Shown here piece after piece: positions 37,293 through 45,918 of a DNA stretch of 64,000 nucleotides; positions within the stretch are counted from its first letter, which is position 1, and each line of letters begins with the position of its first letter. Under the pieces are notes generated by a model. It was not told the DNA's origin. It ran no database searches and saw only the letters and a program-made list of their open reading frames with translations. The stretch is taken from NCBI GenBank assembly GCA_017307735.1, contig JAFKGR010000016.1:43304-107303 (forward strand). The letters are read 5' to 3'. The translations under genes were made by a program, and so were the position numbers. The stretch is from Chitinophagaceae bacterium. GTDB taxonomy: Bacteria > Bacteroidota > Bacteroidia > Chitinophagales > Chitinophagaceae.

Positions 37293-39853
37293 TACCTGCT
37301 TATAATTTCATTAATCCCGTTCACGAGCTTTTCAGTGATCTTCTCGGCCGAATATTTTTCAAATATCGCATGGTCCATCAAATCATAATTGTACCTGTCA
37401 GAAAACACTTTGAATTCTGCAAATCGTTCCACAAAAATGTTCCTTACTCTTTCCAGGTCTCCCTCCCCATCAAAATCTATTACCACTCCTGCCTGGGAAT
37501 CACGGATCACCTTCACCCCTGTGCTTTCACGATGCAATACCGCAAGGATTGGCTTCTTTGATAGTACAGCCTGGTAAACTTTAGAAGGCGTATAATGGGG
37601 CTCTGTACTTCCAAGGATAAATGCGCCATCTGCTGCATTCAGATGAACCAGAACATCTAAATATGGAATACGTGCCGGGTATTCAAATACCTGCTTTTGC
37701 CAGAGTCCGTATTTCTCTGCGAGAGGCTTAATATTAAATCCATTGGGATCATTGGTAGATTTTCCCGTGCCAATGAAATACAATTCGAGGCACTCAAAAG
37801 TTTTAATATTTTTTTGGATAGCCTCAAAGATATTTTCTAAAATACTGTATGCTTTCGGCAACATTGCTCCTGCATAAACCAACTGCATTTTAGAATCATC
37901 AGATTTAAAAATAGTAGGACCGAGATTCAACTCACGAATTCTTTCAAAATCCTGCTGCTCGCCGGCGGGAGGCAAAGTCAGTGAAGCGCATGATTTTGAC
38001 AAATTTTTGTTTCGTATAAAAACGTCTTTATAATAAGATTCGGCTACACCTGTAATTAATGATGCCTTCTTTACCGCGATCGGTTCCAAAAATCTTGAAA
38101 GATAGGTCGCAAACCAGGCTCTTGAAAACAGCTTGTCCCCGCCCGGAAATAAATGTACCCAGGGGTCAACATAATCAATGCCATATTTTATCCCAGTGGT
38201 GCTATTTAACCATCTTCCCCATAAAGCACCATAAAATGACGGAATAATAACATATAGGAAATCTATCTTTTCATTGGTAATAATTTCTTTGGCTCTTTTA
38301 TAAAGGGAATAAAAAGATCGTAAACCAATATCTCCTATCACCCGTGGTTTATATACCTTACTCGCTTTAACCTTTTCGATCCTAACCGAAGAAGGCACCA
38401 GTTTTAAAAGATTATAATCAGGTTCTTCTTCATAATACAGTTCATCTACAGTAAGTACAACAGGTGTCCAGTTGAAACCAGGCAGGTGTTGTGAAAACAA
38501 TCGTGCCCGGTGCACAGCGGTAAGGTTAGAAGGTGGAAAGTGGGGTGAGATTATTAGAATCTTCCTGCCTGATTCAGCATCCGGAACTATCTGGTTCAAA
38601 AAACTCACAAGGGTATTCGTGAGGCTGGAGGCAAAATAATTTTGAAACTCACCTTCTTTAATGATTTCTGGTTTATACCGTGAGATAAATTTTCTTAACT
38701 CACCAAAGGAAGTATCAAATGAGTAATATATCTCGCTTACACCTTTTTCTCCGGAGAATGTCAGCACGATACCTGCGTTTGTCTGATTGATTACTCCCAC
38801 CGCCGAACTCTTTTCGTGTAAAATTGCAAAAACGGGCTTTTCTGAAGCGATCCCCTGATAAACCTTGGATGGTGAATAATGTATTTCTGTACTACCCAGA
38901 ATAAAAATGCCATCTGCTTCTTTCAAATGAGCCAGAACGTCCAGATAGGGTATTCTTGCAGGATGTTCAAAAAAGGGTTTTTCCCATAATCCAAATTTCT
39001 CTGCTATTGGTTTTATACTATATCCTTCGGGATCTCCCGGGTTTTTCCCCGTACCTATAAAATGAATCTCGATATCCGCATATTTTTCAGGATGCTCACT
39101 GATTGCCTTACAAATCAATTCAAGCGGGCGATATGATTTGGGTAACATCGCCCCCGCATAAATCAATTTTATTTTTCCCGTCTCTTTTTTAAAAAGATAG
39201 GGTCGAATTGGAATATGTTTGATAGCATCATAATCTGAGGGCTCTATACCTATCGGAAGATTGGCAAAAAGGCTGCTCTCCCGCAAATGTGGATTTCGCT
39301 TTACGACATCACTGTAATATCCCTCAGCAACCCCCGTTATCAATGATGCTTTTTTTACTGCGATGGGCTCCAGGATTCTGGAAAGTTTGGTAGCAAACCA
39401 ATGACGGGAAAATAACTTTTCACTACCCGGAAAATTGTGAACCCACGGGTCCTGGTAATCTATTCCGTAAGGAACTTTTGTGGTTTGGTGAAGCCATCTA
39501 CCCAAAAGCGCCGTATAAAAGGATGGTATAGTTATAAAGACAAAATCTATTTGTTCATCACGAATTATCTGCTTTGCTCTTTTGTAAAGCGACCTGAATG
39601 CCCGGATCCCAATATCACCTACGGTTCTCGGCCTGGTTATTCTTAAAGCATCCACCTTTTCTATTCTCAGGTTTTTTGGCAAAAGTTTTTCCAGATTGGC
39701 ATCAAGGCTTTGCTCGTAATATTTTTCGTGTACTGTTAATACAATAGGTTCCCATCCATATTCAGGCAAATGAATGGACAGTAGCCGTGCTCTGTGTACA
39801 CCAACGAGGTTTGACGGTGGAAAGTGCGGCGATATGATGAGTATTTTTTTCAT
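37292..39853 (-). CDS. Tandem-duplicated two-domain family 4 glycosyltransferase
   Basis: An 853-residue protein made of two full-length homologous GT4 units, about residues 1-425 and 431-853. Both start with the same KILIISPHFPPSNL motif, and both have YGIDYxDPWVH, ILEPIAVKKASLITGVAE with one change, IYAGAMLPKxY and GSTExHYxPSKVYQ. The second copy follows a short linker (PDAESGR) without its own start codon, so a gene duplication fused in frame. Each half is as long as a normal enzyme, so the protein may add two sugars or work as an internal dimer. Typical family members have one unit. Confidence 0.9.
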   Translation of the reverse strand: MKKILIISPHFPPSNLVGVHRARLLSIHLPEYGWEPIVLTVHEKYYEQSLDANLEKLLPKNLRIEKVDALRITRPRTVGDIGIRAFRSLYKRAKQIIRDEQIDFVFITIPSFYTALLGRWLHQTTKVPYGIDYQDPWVHNFPGSEKLFSRHWFATKLSRILEPIAVKKASLITGVAEGYYSDVVKRNPHLRESSLFANLPIGIEPSDYDAIKHIPIRPYLFKKETGKIKLIYAGAMLPKSYRPLELICKAISEHPEKYADIEIHFIGTGKNPGDPEGYSIKPIAEKFGLWEKPFFEHPARIPYLDVLAHLKEADGIFILGSTEIHYSPSKVYQGIASEKPVFAILHEKSSAVGVINQTNAGIVLTFSGEKGVSEIYYSFDTSFGELRKFISRYKPEIIKEGEFQNYFASSLTNTLVSFLNQIVPDAESGRKILIISPHFPPSNLTAVHRARLFSQHLPGFNWTPVVLTVDELYYEEEPDYNLLKLVPSSVRIEKVKASKVYKPRVIGDIGLRSFYSLYKRAKEIITNEKIDFLYVIIPSFYGALWGRWLNSTTGIKYGIDYVDPWVHLFPGGDKLFSRAWFATYLSRFLEPIAVKKASLITGVAESYYKDVFIRNKNLSKSCASLTLPPAGEQQDFERIRELNLGPTIFKSDDSKMQLVYAGAMLPKAYSILENIFEAIQKNIKTFECLELYFIGTGKSTNDPNGFNIKPLAEKYGLWQKQVFEYPARIPYLDVLVHLNAADGAFILGSTEPHYTPSKVYQAVLSKKPILAVLHRESTGVKVIRDSQAGVVIDFDGEGDLERVRNIFVERFAEFKVFSDRYNYDLMDHAIFEKYSAEKITEKLVNGINEIISR

Positions 39854-39862
39854 TTTAATCCC

Positions 39863-39917
39863 AAACCTTTAATGTTTGCGGCGATGGCCTCGTGCGCCAG
39901 CGAAACCTTGAAGGTTT
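39863..39917. repeat. REP-like imperfect hairpin, left of the RAYT gene
   Basis: Arms AAACCTT (39863-39869) and AAGGTTT (39911-39917), with further pairing inside (GTTT with AAAC). The arms match those of the hairpin at 40576-40629 on the other side of the transposase gene. Confidence 0.75.
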
Positions 39918-39933
39918 AAGACTGAATCCCCCC

Positions 39934-40557
39934 TCATACGTCCCAATCTCTTCTTTTTATATCAATGGTCAATTCGGTATGGCAACGGATAAATTCTTCC
40001 CTTGAACCAAAAAAGTTAATAGCATCACTGGCACACAGCCATGTAGCTGAATTACTTACAATTTCATTATATCCATCAAATGGCCATACTCCAATTTTCT
40101 TTGTCAGGCCATGATGAACAGCATTTTTATGGACATATAGGAGCAGATTCCGCAGGTATCGTTCGGTAATCAATTCATTCCTCTTTGTGCCAGCCATGAA
40201 CAAGCCTCCCATCCGCTTGTATTTTTTGTTAAATGATTTCGCGTAACTATTTAAACAATTGCTCACCTGTTCCATAACAAAATCTGATAGGTTATGAATC
40301 GTGGGATTAAAAGTTTTTTTCTTTAGTAGCTTAAATAAGTCGTTTAAGGCGCCTTCATCTTTGATCTGTACCATAAGGTGAAAATGATTAGGAATCAAAG
40401 TATAGCTATAGAAATTCATCACCGGGATAAGATAGGTTTGTAGCTTCTTTAAAAAGTACAAATAATTTTCTTTCTCTTTAAAAAGCTTCTCGTTCCCAAC
40501 AGCCCTATTGTAAATGTGATAGGTCATCCCCGGAATCAATGGTTGGTTACGTTTCAT
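39934..40557 (-). mobile_element. RAYT (REP-associated tyrosine transposase), IS200-like
   Basis: A 207-residue Y1-transposase-fold protein. HUH motif HFH at residues 58-60 (PNHFHLMV), and the probable catalytic tyrosine near 141 (LLLYVHKNAVHHGL). The N-terminus MTYHIYNRAVGNEKLF is typical of the Bacteroidetes RAYT group. Related proteins nick and move or copy single-stranded REP hairpins. The gene sits between two hairpins sharing AAACCTTnAAGG arms, the classic REP-RAYT arrangement. It looks intact. Confidence 0.92.
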
Positions 40558-40575
40558 GGATTAAAGATATAATTA

Positions 40576-40629
40576 AAACCTTAAAGGTCTTGGCCACCCG
40601 CATCTCCTTGCGGCAGACCTTCAAGGTTT
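40576..40629. repeat. REP-like hairpin, right of the RAYT gene
   Basis: A 15-bp stem with one mismatch (40576-40590 with 40615-40629, arms AAACCTTAAAGGTCT and complement) and an inner stem CCGCA/TGCGG (40598-40602, 40609-40613). It covers the stop codon and last two codons of the GT4 gene that follows. Confidence 0.9.
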
Positions 40630-41820
40630 CATCGCATCCCACACCTCCACCAACTTCTCCGACTCACGCTCCCAATTGAAAACACTCGCATTGCGGAAAC
40701 GCTCTCGCTTCGTCCGGCGGATGGAATTTTTGCTCGCAATGACCTGCGCCAGTTTATCCATAAAACCTTCGCTGGCTGGCGACAAAATCATTCCGCTGTG
40801 CGGATGCGATTTCATAAACTCTTTTTGCCCCGGCGTATCCGTTGCAAGAATATAAAGCCCCGCCTGGTAATAGGTGATTAATTTATTCGGTACGGAAATC
40901 TTATTATTATAATCCTTTCCTCCCTCAATTGCCAACCCCACATCATTAGTGCAGATATGTTTATTGAGTTCCTCCAATTTCATCGGTTCAACATATTTGA
41001 TAAAAGTATTCCCTTCAACATACTCTGAAAAAAACGGTTCTTTCTTATTTCCGATCAGCGTCAGTTCAATTTCTTTTTCAAAATATTTCAATGCCGGAAT
41101 CCATTGTTCCAAACCGCGTTTGTAATTGACGTTTTGCGAAAACCAGACGATCTGCAAAGGCTCGCTCCTGTCACTTTCAGAAAAAACAAATTGATCCTTT
41201 GGAAAGAAATTCATGATCACATGCCACTCCTCTCCTTCTTCTCCCATATCCCTCGTATGCATCTCTTTCATCAACGGCGCTGCAAAGGTGACGTAATCCA
41301 TCTTTGGTAAATATTCATTCATCAATGTTTTAGTAAGTTGTTGCAGATATTTGTCATCCCCTTCTCCCGGATGATAATCCTCCACATCAAAACCACAACG
41401 GCATCCGAATTTATCCGCCGCATAGCGGGTGGGATAAAGAGCGCCTGGATTGTGTCCGATAACGAGATCATAATTTCCCTTCAGCCGATTGATATATTCA
41501 ATCAGCAAATTACTCCTTCGGGTCACGGCCTGTGACAGTTGCCGGTCTTTCAGTTTCAGCCATTTCGCTTTCTTTCGGAATAATGTTTCGGTAAACACAC
41601 TTTTGGCCCACGGATAAAAGGGTTTTCTGTTTCCGGGTATTAAATGAATTTTGGTTTCGCCGAGAGATTGCAGCAACTCTTTATTGAAATCGTAACTCCA
41701 GTTATTGAATTCAAAACAGATCACCTCCACTTCAAAACCATTCTTCTTCGCGAGTACAATCTCTTTGTAAAATCGCGGATTGGTGGCCAGGTTAAGGGTG
41801 GATATGAATAGAATTTTCAT
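40621..41820 (-). CDS. Family 4 glycosyltransferase
   Basis: About 399 residues from ATG at 41820 (MKILFIST); an upstream start at 41865 lies inside a repeat and is unlikely. The GT-B features are LNLATNPRFYKEIVLAKKNG at the N-terminus, IVWFSQNVNYKRGLEQ near 225 and IEGGKDYNNKISVPNKLITYYQAG, whose first half is IEGGKDYNNKI, near 315. The stop codon lies in a REP hairpin, so the RAYT unit was inserted at its 3' end. Donor unknown. Confidence 0.88.
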   Translation of the reverse strand: MKILFISTLNLATNPRFYKEIVLAKKNGFEVEVICFEFNNWSYDFNKELLQSLGETKIHLIPGNRKPFYPWAKSVFTETLFRKKAKWLKLKDRQLSQAVTRRSNLLIEYINRLKGNYDLVIGHNPGALYPTRYAADKFGCRCGFDVEDYHPGEGDDKYLQQLTKTLMNEYLPKMDYVTFAAPLMKEMHTRDMGEEGEEWHVIMNFFPKDQFVFSESDRSEPLQIVWFSQNVNYKRGLEQWIPALKYFEKEIELTLIGNKKEPFFSEYVEGNTFIKYVEPMKLEELNKHICTNDVGLAIEGGKDYNNKISVPNKLITYYQAGLYILATDTPGQKEFMKSHPHSGMILSPASEGFMDKLAQVIASKNSIRRTKRERFRNASVFNWERESEKLVEVWDAMKP

Positions 41821-41859
41821 TGAATTTTTTCTTATCGGGTCTTTTGTAAGTATGCATAT

Positions 41860-42058
41860 TGTCATTCCGAGTGCAAACTGTCATTCCGAAGCGCAGCGAG
41901 GAATCTTTATCATTGGAGTGTCATTCCGAACGAAGTGAGGAATCTTTATCTGAATGTTCCTTTTGAGATTCCTCCTCCTTTCAGTCGTTCGGAATGACAG
42001 ATCGGAGTGTCATTCCGAAGCGCAGACTGTCATTCCGAAGCGCAGCGATGAATCTGCA
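41860..42058. repeat. Cluster of TGTCATTCCGA REP-like repeats (block A)
   Basis: Five forward copies of TGTCATTCCGAAGCGCAGCG-type and one inverted copy (about 41967-42000). Forward and inverted copies can pair into hairpins. The block fills the gap between the GT4 start and the GIY-YIG gene. Confidence 0.9.
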
Positions 42059-42139
42059 TTTTCACCTTTCCTTTAATTCCAATACCCTTTAATAAATATC
42101 CATTACAAAAAATCAACGGAATTTCTCTAATTTCCCTAA

Positions 42140-42445
42140 ATGAAGACCGGTCATCATTATGCTGTTTACATCACAACCAATAAAAACAGGACTGTCTTAT
42201 ATATTGGTGTGACCAATAACCTGAAAGTGAGACTTTCTCAACATAAAGCGGGGGCAGAACAATCTAATCCTTCTTCCTTCACCGGAAAATACAAAGCCTA
42301 TTACCTCATTTATTACGAACATTTCACCGAAATCATTCATGCAATTACCCGGGAGAAGCAATTGAAAAAATGGCGCCGGGAAAAGAAGGTTGCATTGATA
42401 AATTCTTTTAATCCCGAATGGAGGTTTCTGGAAGATGAGATTTGA
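42140..42445 (+). CDS. Small GIY-YIG nuclease-domain protein
   Basis: A 101-residue protein consisting of one GIY-YIG domain: YAVYITTNKN at residue 7, YIGVTNNLKVRLSQH with R31, and the metal-binding glutamate in ITREKQLKKW near 77. It is the only plus-strand gene in the polysaccharide region. REP-like blocks lie on both sides (41860-42058 and 42447-42966), a placement often seen for single-domain GIY-YIG genes in this phylum. It may be a selfish endonuclease or connected with repeat spread; neither is proven. Confidence 0.9.
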   Translation: MKTGHHYAVYITTNKNRTVLYIGVTNNLKVRLSQHKAGAEQSNPSSFTGKYKAYYLIYYEHFTEIIHAITREKQLKKWRREKKVALINSFNPEWRFLEDEI

Positions 42446-42446
42446 G

Positions 42447-42966
42447 AATGTCATTCCTCTTCGCCTTGGCGAAGAGGAATCTGCATCAGTATGCTTCTTT
42501 TGAGATTCCTCGTTCCACTCGGAATGACAGATTGGATTGTCATTCCGAAGCGTAGCGAGGAATCTTCATCATTGAGTGTCATTCCGAAGCGTAGCGAGGA
42601 ATCTTCATCATTGATTGTCATTCCGAACCGTAGTGAGGAATCTTCATCATTGATTGTCATTCCGAAGCGTAGCGAGGAATCTGCATCATTGAGTGTCATT
42701 CCGAAGCGCAGCGAGGAATCTTCATCATTGATTGTCATTCCGAAGCGTAGCGAGGAATCTTCATCATTGAGTGTCATTCCGAAGCGCAGCGAGGAATCTG
42801 CATCATTGAGTGTCATTCCGAAGCGCAGCGAGGAATCTGCATCATTGATTGTCATTCCGAAGCGTAGCGAGGAATCTTCATCATTGAGTGTCATTCCGAA
42901 GCGGAGCGAGGAATCTATATCAGATCGTCTTTTGAGATTCCTCCTTCCTTTGGTCGTCGGAATGAC
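42447..42966. repeat. REP-like block B with 39-bp tandem array
   Basis: Contains a forward copy at 42449, an inverted copy at about 42501-42530, ten tandem 39-bp units at 42538-42927, and a final inverted copy at about 42934-42966 that pairs with the last unit. The unit begins TGTCATTCCGAAGCGTAGCG and ends GAATCTTCATCATTGAG. Variation between units is limited to about one to five positions. Because 39 is a multiple of three, long false reading frames open on both strands. Confidence 0.95.
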
Positions 42967-43769
42967 ATCCTCAACTCCCGGTACTCCTCCGGAATCCTTG
43001 TCAGCCACATCTCATAACGCTTCCTGCAAATCTTTTTTATCTCTTCACTATTCTCCCTGTCTAACAGGTATGCACAACCTAAATCTGTAGAAAGCAACGC
43101 ATCGCGAAATGCTTTCTCTGTTTTCTTTCGGGACACAGCATGTGGAGCGGCCCATCGATAATACATTTTTGCGCCTTCGGCAAATAACATTTTATCGGCT
43201 TTCAGCAACAAGCGGATGCTGAATTCAAAATCGTTGTTCAGCGTCAGCCGTTCATCCCATCCCCCTGATTTCTCAAGCAGGGTGCGGGGAATCAGCCACC
43301 GCCATCCTGCCAGCATATCACAATATTGTTTCAGTTCAATTTTCAGCCAATCCAATGGCAACATGTCTTTCCAATTTGACAGAGGAGAAAACTTTGCAGA
43401 GGAAACATCATCATTTTCAAAGGCACCCCATTCACAAAAAGCAATTGACTGGTCATTTCCTTCCAACCTCTTCACCATCTTTTCAATATGCTCCGGATCC
43501 ATCACATCATCCGCATCAAAAAATTTGATGTAATTGCCCTTTGCATGTGAAATGCCCAGGTTGCACGCTGACGCCTGTCCCTTGTTGGATTGTTTAAAAT
43601 ATCTGATCCGTCTATCCTTAAAACTAAGAATCTCGTTTTCGCTGTTATCTGTTGAACCATCATTTACCACAATGATCTCAACATCCCGGTAAGTCTGATT
43701 CAGCACGCTGGACAGAGTTTCCTCCACAAATGCGGAAGCATTGTAACAGGGGATGATGATGGAGATCAT
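42915..43769 (-). CDS. Family 2 glycosyltransferase
   Basis: A 284-residue GT-A enzyme. IIIPCYNASAFVEETLSSVL at the N-terminus, VVNDGSTDNSE near 35, IKFFDADDVMDPEHIE near 83 with the metal site DADD, and CEWGAFENDD near 117. It is a clear paralogue of the GT2 at 45919-46923 (shared LDWLK, GGWDERLxLNNDFEFSIRL). The last 17 or so residues, from MSFRRPKEGG on, are encoded by a REP-like repeat, so the natural C-terminus was replaced. Confidence 0.88.
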   Translation of the reverse strand: MISIIIPCYNASAFVEETLSSVLNQTYRDVEIIVVNDGSTDNSENEILSFKDRRIRYFKQSNKGQASACNLGISHAKGNYIKFFDADDVMDPEHIEKMVKRLEGNDQSIAFCEWGAFENDDVSSAKFSPLSNWKDMLPLDWLKIELKQYCDMLAGWRWLIPRTLLEKSGGWDERLTLNNDFEFSIRLLLKADKMLFAEGAKMYYRWAAPHAVSRKKTEKAFRDALLSTDLGCAYLLDRENSEEIKKICRKRYEMWLTRIPEEYRELRMSFRRPKEGGISKDDLI

Positions 43770-43818
43770 TAGGATTCAGGCTTGTTCCGCCGAAGGCAGA
43801 TCCGGATGACAGATTGCA

Positions 43819-43981
43819 GTGTCATTCCGAAGCGCGGCGAGGAATCTACATCAAGGCATTCATATATAGATTCCTCCTCCCTCCGGTCGTTCGGAATGAC
43901 AGGGGCAGTGTCATTCCGAACGCAGAGAGGAATCTACATCAGGATGCTTCACATGTCATTCCGAAGCGCAACGAGGAATCT
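43819..43981. repeat. REP-like repeats (block C)
   Basis: Three forward copies (43820, 43909, 43954) and one inverted copy (43868-43901) of the TGTCATTCCGA family in the 329-base gap between the GT2 and the oxidoreductase genes. Nothing else gene-like is seen in the gap. Confidence 0.9.
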
Positions 43982-44098
43982 ACTTCATTGTACTATTCGA
44001 GATCCCTTGTTTCACTCATGATGACAATATCGCTCCGGGGTGTGTTTCGCCGGAGACAGGCAGATCAATACACATTGCAATTGGTACGGCCACAATAG

Positions 44099-45142
44099 CT
44101 AATCTCTCCTCCTATAAATCTTCTCAATAATCTCCACGGTCTTCATCCCTTCAAACCCGCTGGTGGCCACACTGGCGCCGTTTTGCAAAACATCAATTAC
44201 GTTCTGATACACTTTATCATGGTTGCTCATGCTGCCCACATAATGACCGTAATTGTTCGGCGGATTGCCCGGAGGTAAACCGGTAATTTCATAATCTTTT
44301 ATTTCCTGGTATTCCAGCTCATTGAGATATTGTCCGCCAATCTTTACCGTTCCCTTCTCACCGAAAATCGTCAGCGAACCTTCCATATTTTTCTCAAAAC
44401 TGTTTACCGAGTAATTGAGCGTTCCGATAACGCCGTTTTCAAATTCCAGTGTAGCCACGCCCGTATCTTCAAATTCTATGATGCCCTGGTGGTGGTAGTT
44501 GTGCAGGATGGCATGCACCTTTTTCACGTCGCCGATCATCCAGTACATCAGATCGATAAAATGGCTGAATTGAGTGAACAATGTTCCTCCATCTAAATCT
44601 TTAGTTCCTTTCCACGAATTGGAATAATACGCTTCATCCCTGTTCCAGAAACAATTCAGTTGGATGCTGTAAATCTTTCCCAGCCTGCCTTCATCCAATG
44701 TTTTTTTCACGGCCACTACCGGCGGATTAAAACGATTTTGTTTGACGATAAACAACCGCTTGTTCATCTTGTCGGCAGTGTTAATCATCTCCCCGCAATC
44801 GTGCACATGGATCGCCATCGGTTTTTCACACAAAACATGGAAGCCGGCTTTCAGCGCGGCGACGGTATGAACTGCGTGCAATCCGTTGGGTGTGCAGACT
44901 ACCACAACATCCGTTTCGGGATGCGATGCAAACATCTCCTCACACTTTGTATAAGCAGGTACGTTATATCTATGTGCAATTTCCTCTGCGCGATCCTGTA
45001 TCACATCACACACAGCCGCCAGTTCACCGAATTGTGAAATCAGTTCAGCATGCCGATGACCGATGCGGCCGCAACCGATGAGGGAGAAATGAACATTACT
45101 ATTTATAAAATTTACTTTCAATTCAAAGAATTGAGCAATCAT
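44099..45142 (-). CDS. Gfo/Idh/MocA-family sugar oxidoreductase
   Basis: A 347-residue NAD(P)-dependent dehydrogenase. Rossmann start FSLIGCGRIGHRHAE near 20, VVCTPNGLHA near 80, the family motif CEKPMAIHVHDC near 102 with catalytic lysine, and a C-terminal domain with GGTLFTQFSHFIDLMYW. Such enzymes make UDP-sugar derivatives, for example 3-keto or uronamide sugars, for O-antigen. No partner transaminase or acetyltransferase is adjacent. The ATG directly follows the upstream TAA (TAAATG). Confidence 0.9.
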   Translation of the reverse strand: MIAQFFELKVNFINSNVHFSLIGCGRIGHRHAELISQFGELAAVCDVIQDRAEEIAHRYNVPAYTKCEEMFASHPETDVVVVCTPNGLHAVHTVAALKAGFHVLCEKPMAIHVHDCGEMINTADKMNKRLFIVKQNRFNPPVVAVKKTLDEGRLGKIYSIQLNCFWNRDEAYYSNSWKGTKDLDGGTLFTQFSHFIDLMYWMIGDVKKVHAILHNYHHQGIIEFEDTGVATLEFENGVIGTLNYSVNSFEKNMEGSLTIFGEKGTVKIGGQYLNELEYQEIKDYEITGLPPGNPPNNYGHYVGSMSNHDKVYQNVIDVLQNGASVATSGFEGMKTVEIIEKIYRRRD

Positions 45143-45886
45143 TTAAAATGTTTTATACCAACCCCAGTCTCTCTGGTCTTCTCCCTTTTTCATGAAGGCA
45201 ACCATAGATCCGTCAATCCCTATCGATTTATCAGATCTCAAAGTCAGATCATTAAATATTTCACGCCTTACCTTTAATGGCAACATTGATGCTCCAAATT
45301 TAATTATCATCTTTATCTTATTAAAAGCCTTTCTTTTACTGTTTGTGCCAGACCGATTACTTCCAAGACATTCATAATTGGGATAGTTAGATATATATCT
45401 CATAACTCTATTAATACCCGGCATAGAAGAATCATCAAATACAACAATCCCTCCAATTGGTAAAAGCCTGTTGATATAAAAAAATTCTAAAAGAACTTGG
45501 TCAAAAGTGTGCCACCCATCAACAAACACCAGATCAAACCTTTTCCCGTCCTTTAAAAATTCCGGCAGGGCAAATTCAGAGTATTCTTCAACAATTTCAA
45601 AATTATTTAAACCAACATTCTGTAAATTATTTTTCCCCATATTTTTCCATTCAGTAGATTGATTGGGGTCCAGAATTAAATGAATACCCTTTGTTGGAAT
45701 AGTTTCACAAATCACCATAGAAGAAATACCCTCTGCACACCCTATTTCCAAAGTTGACATTGGTTTATGCTTTTCTATCAACTTTTTTAAAAATTCAGCC
45801 TCGGTACTATCAATTGCAGAAGTCAATTTATAAAAATCTCCTTTATAAATGAATCCTCCCTGCTCTAGTATCTTTTCATAATTCAT
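45143..45886 (-). CDS. Class I SAM-dependent methyltransferase (Methyltransf_24-like)
   Basis: A 247-residue protein with SAM site STLEIGCAEGISSMVI near 45, LVFVDGWHTFDQVLLEF near 128 and VVFDDSSMPG near 155. It ends EDQRDWGWYKTF, nearly the same signature as the methyltransferase at 48590-49342 (EDKRNWDWDRPL), so the two are paralogues. Family members modify sugars, often in aminodeoxy- or cephalosporin-like pathways. The exact target is unknown. Confidence 0.82.
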   Translation of the reverse strand: MNYEKILEQGGFIYKGDFYKLTSAIDSTEAEFLKKLIEKHKPMSTLEIGCAEGISSMVICETIPTKGIHLILDPNQSTEWKNMGKNNLQNVGLNNFEIVEEYSEFALPEFLKDGKRFDLVFVDGWHTFDQVLLEFFYINRLLPIGGIVVFDDSSMPGINRVMRYISNYPNYECLGSNRSGTNSKRKAFNKIKMIIKFGASMLPLKVRREIFNDLTLRSDKSIGIDGSMVAFMKKGEDQRDWGWYKTF

Positions 45887-45918
45887 AATAAATATTTAAT
45901 TCAATAATATATTTATAA

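Noticed and set aside
42538..42927. CRISPR-like appearance of ten equal units
   Set aside because: The whole 39-bp unit is repeated without unique spacers, and no cas genes are near.
42451..43090. Two long open frames on opposite strands (185 and 199 codons) with a 13-residue repeat
   Set aside because: They are the readings of the 39-bp tandem array. Because 39 is divisible by three, frames stay open on both strands. No initiation or protein feature supports a gene.
43782..44098. Open frames of 79 and 94 codons in block C
   Set aside because: Readings of REP-like repeats (SFRSATRN, HSEARRGI); not genes.
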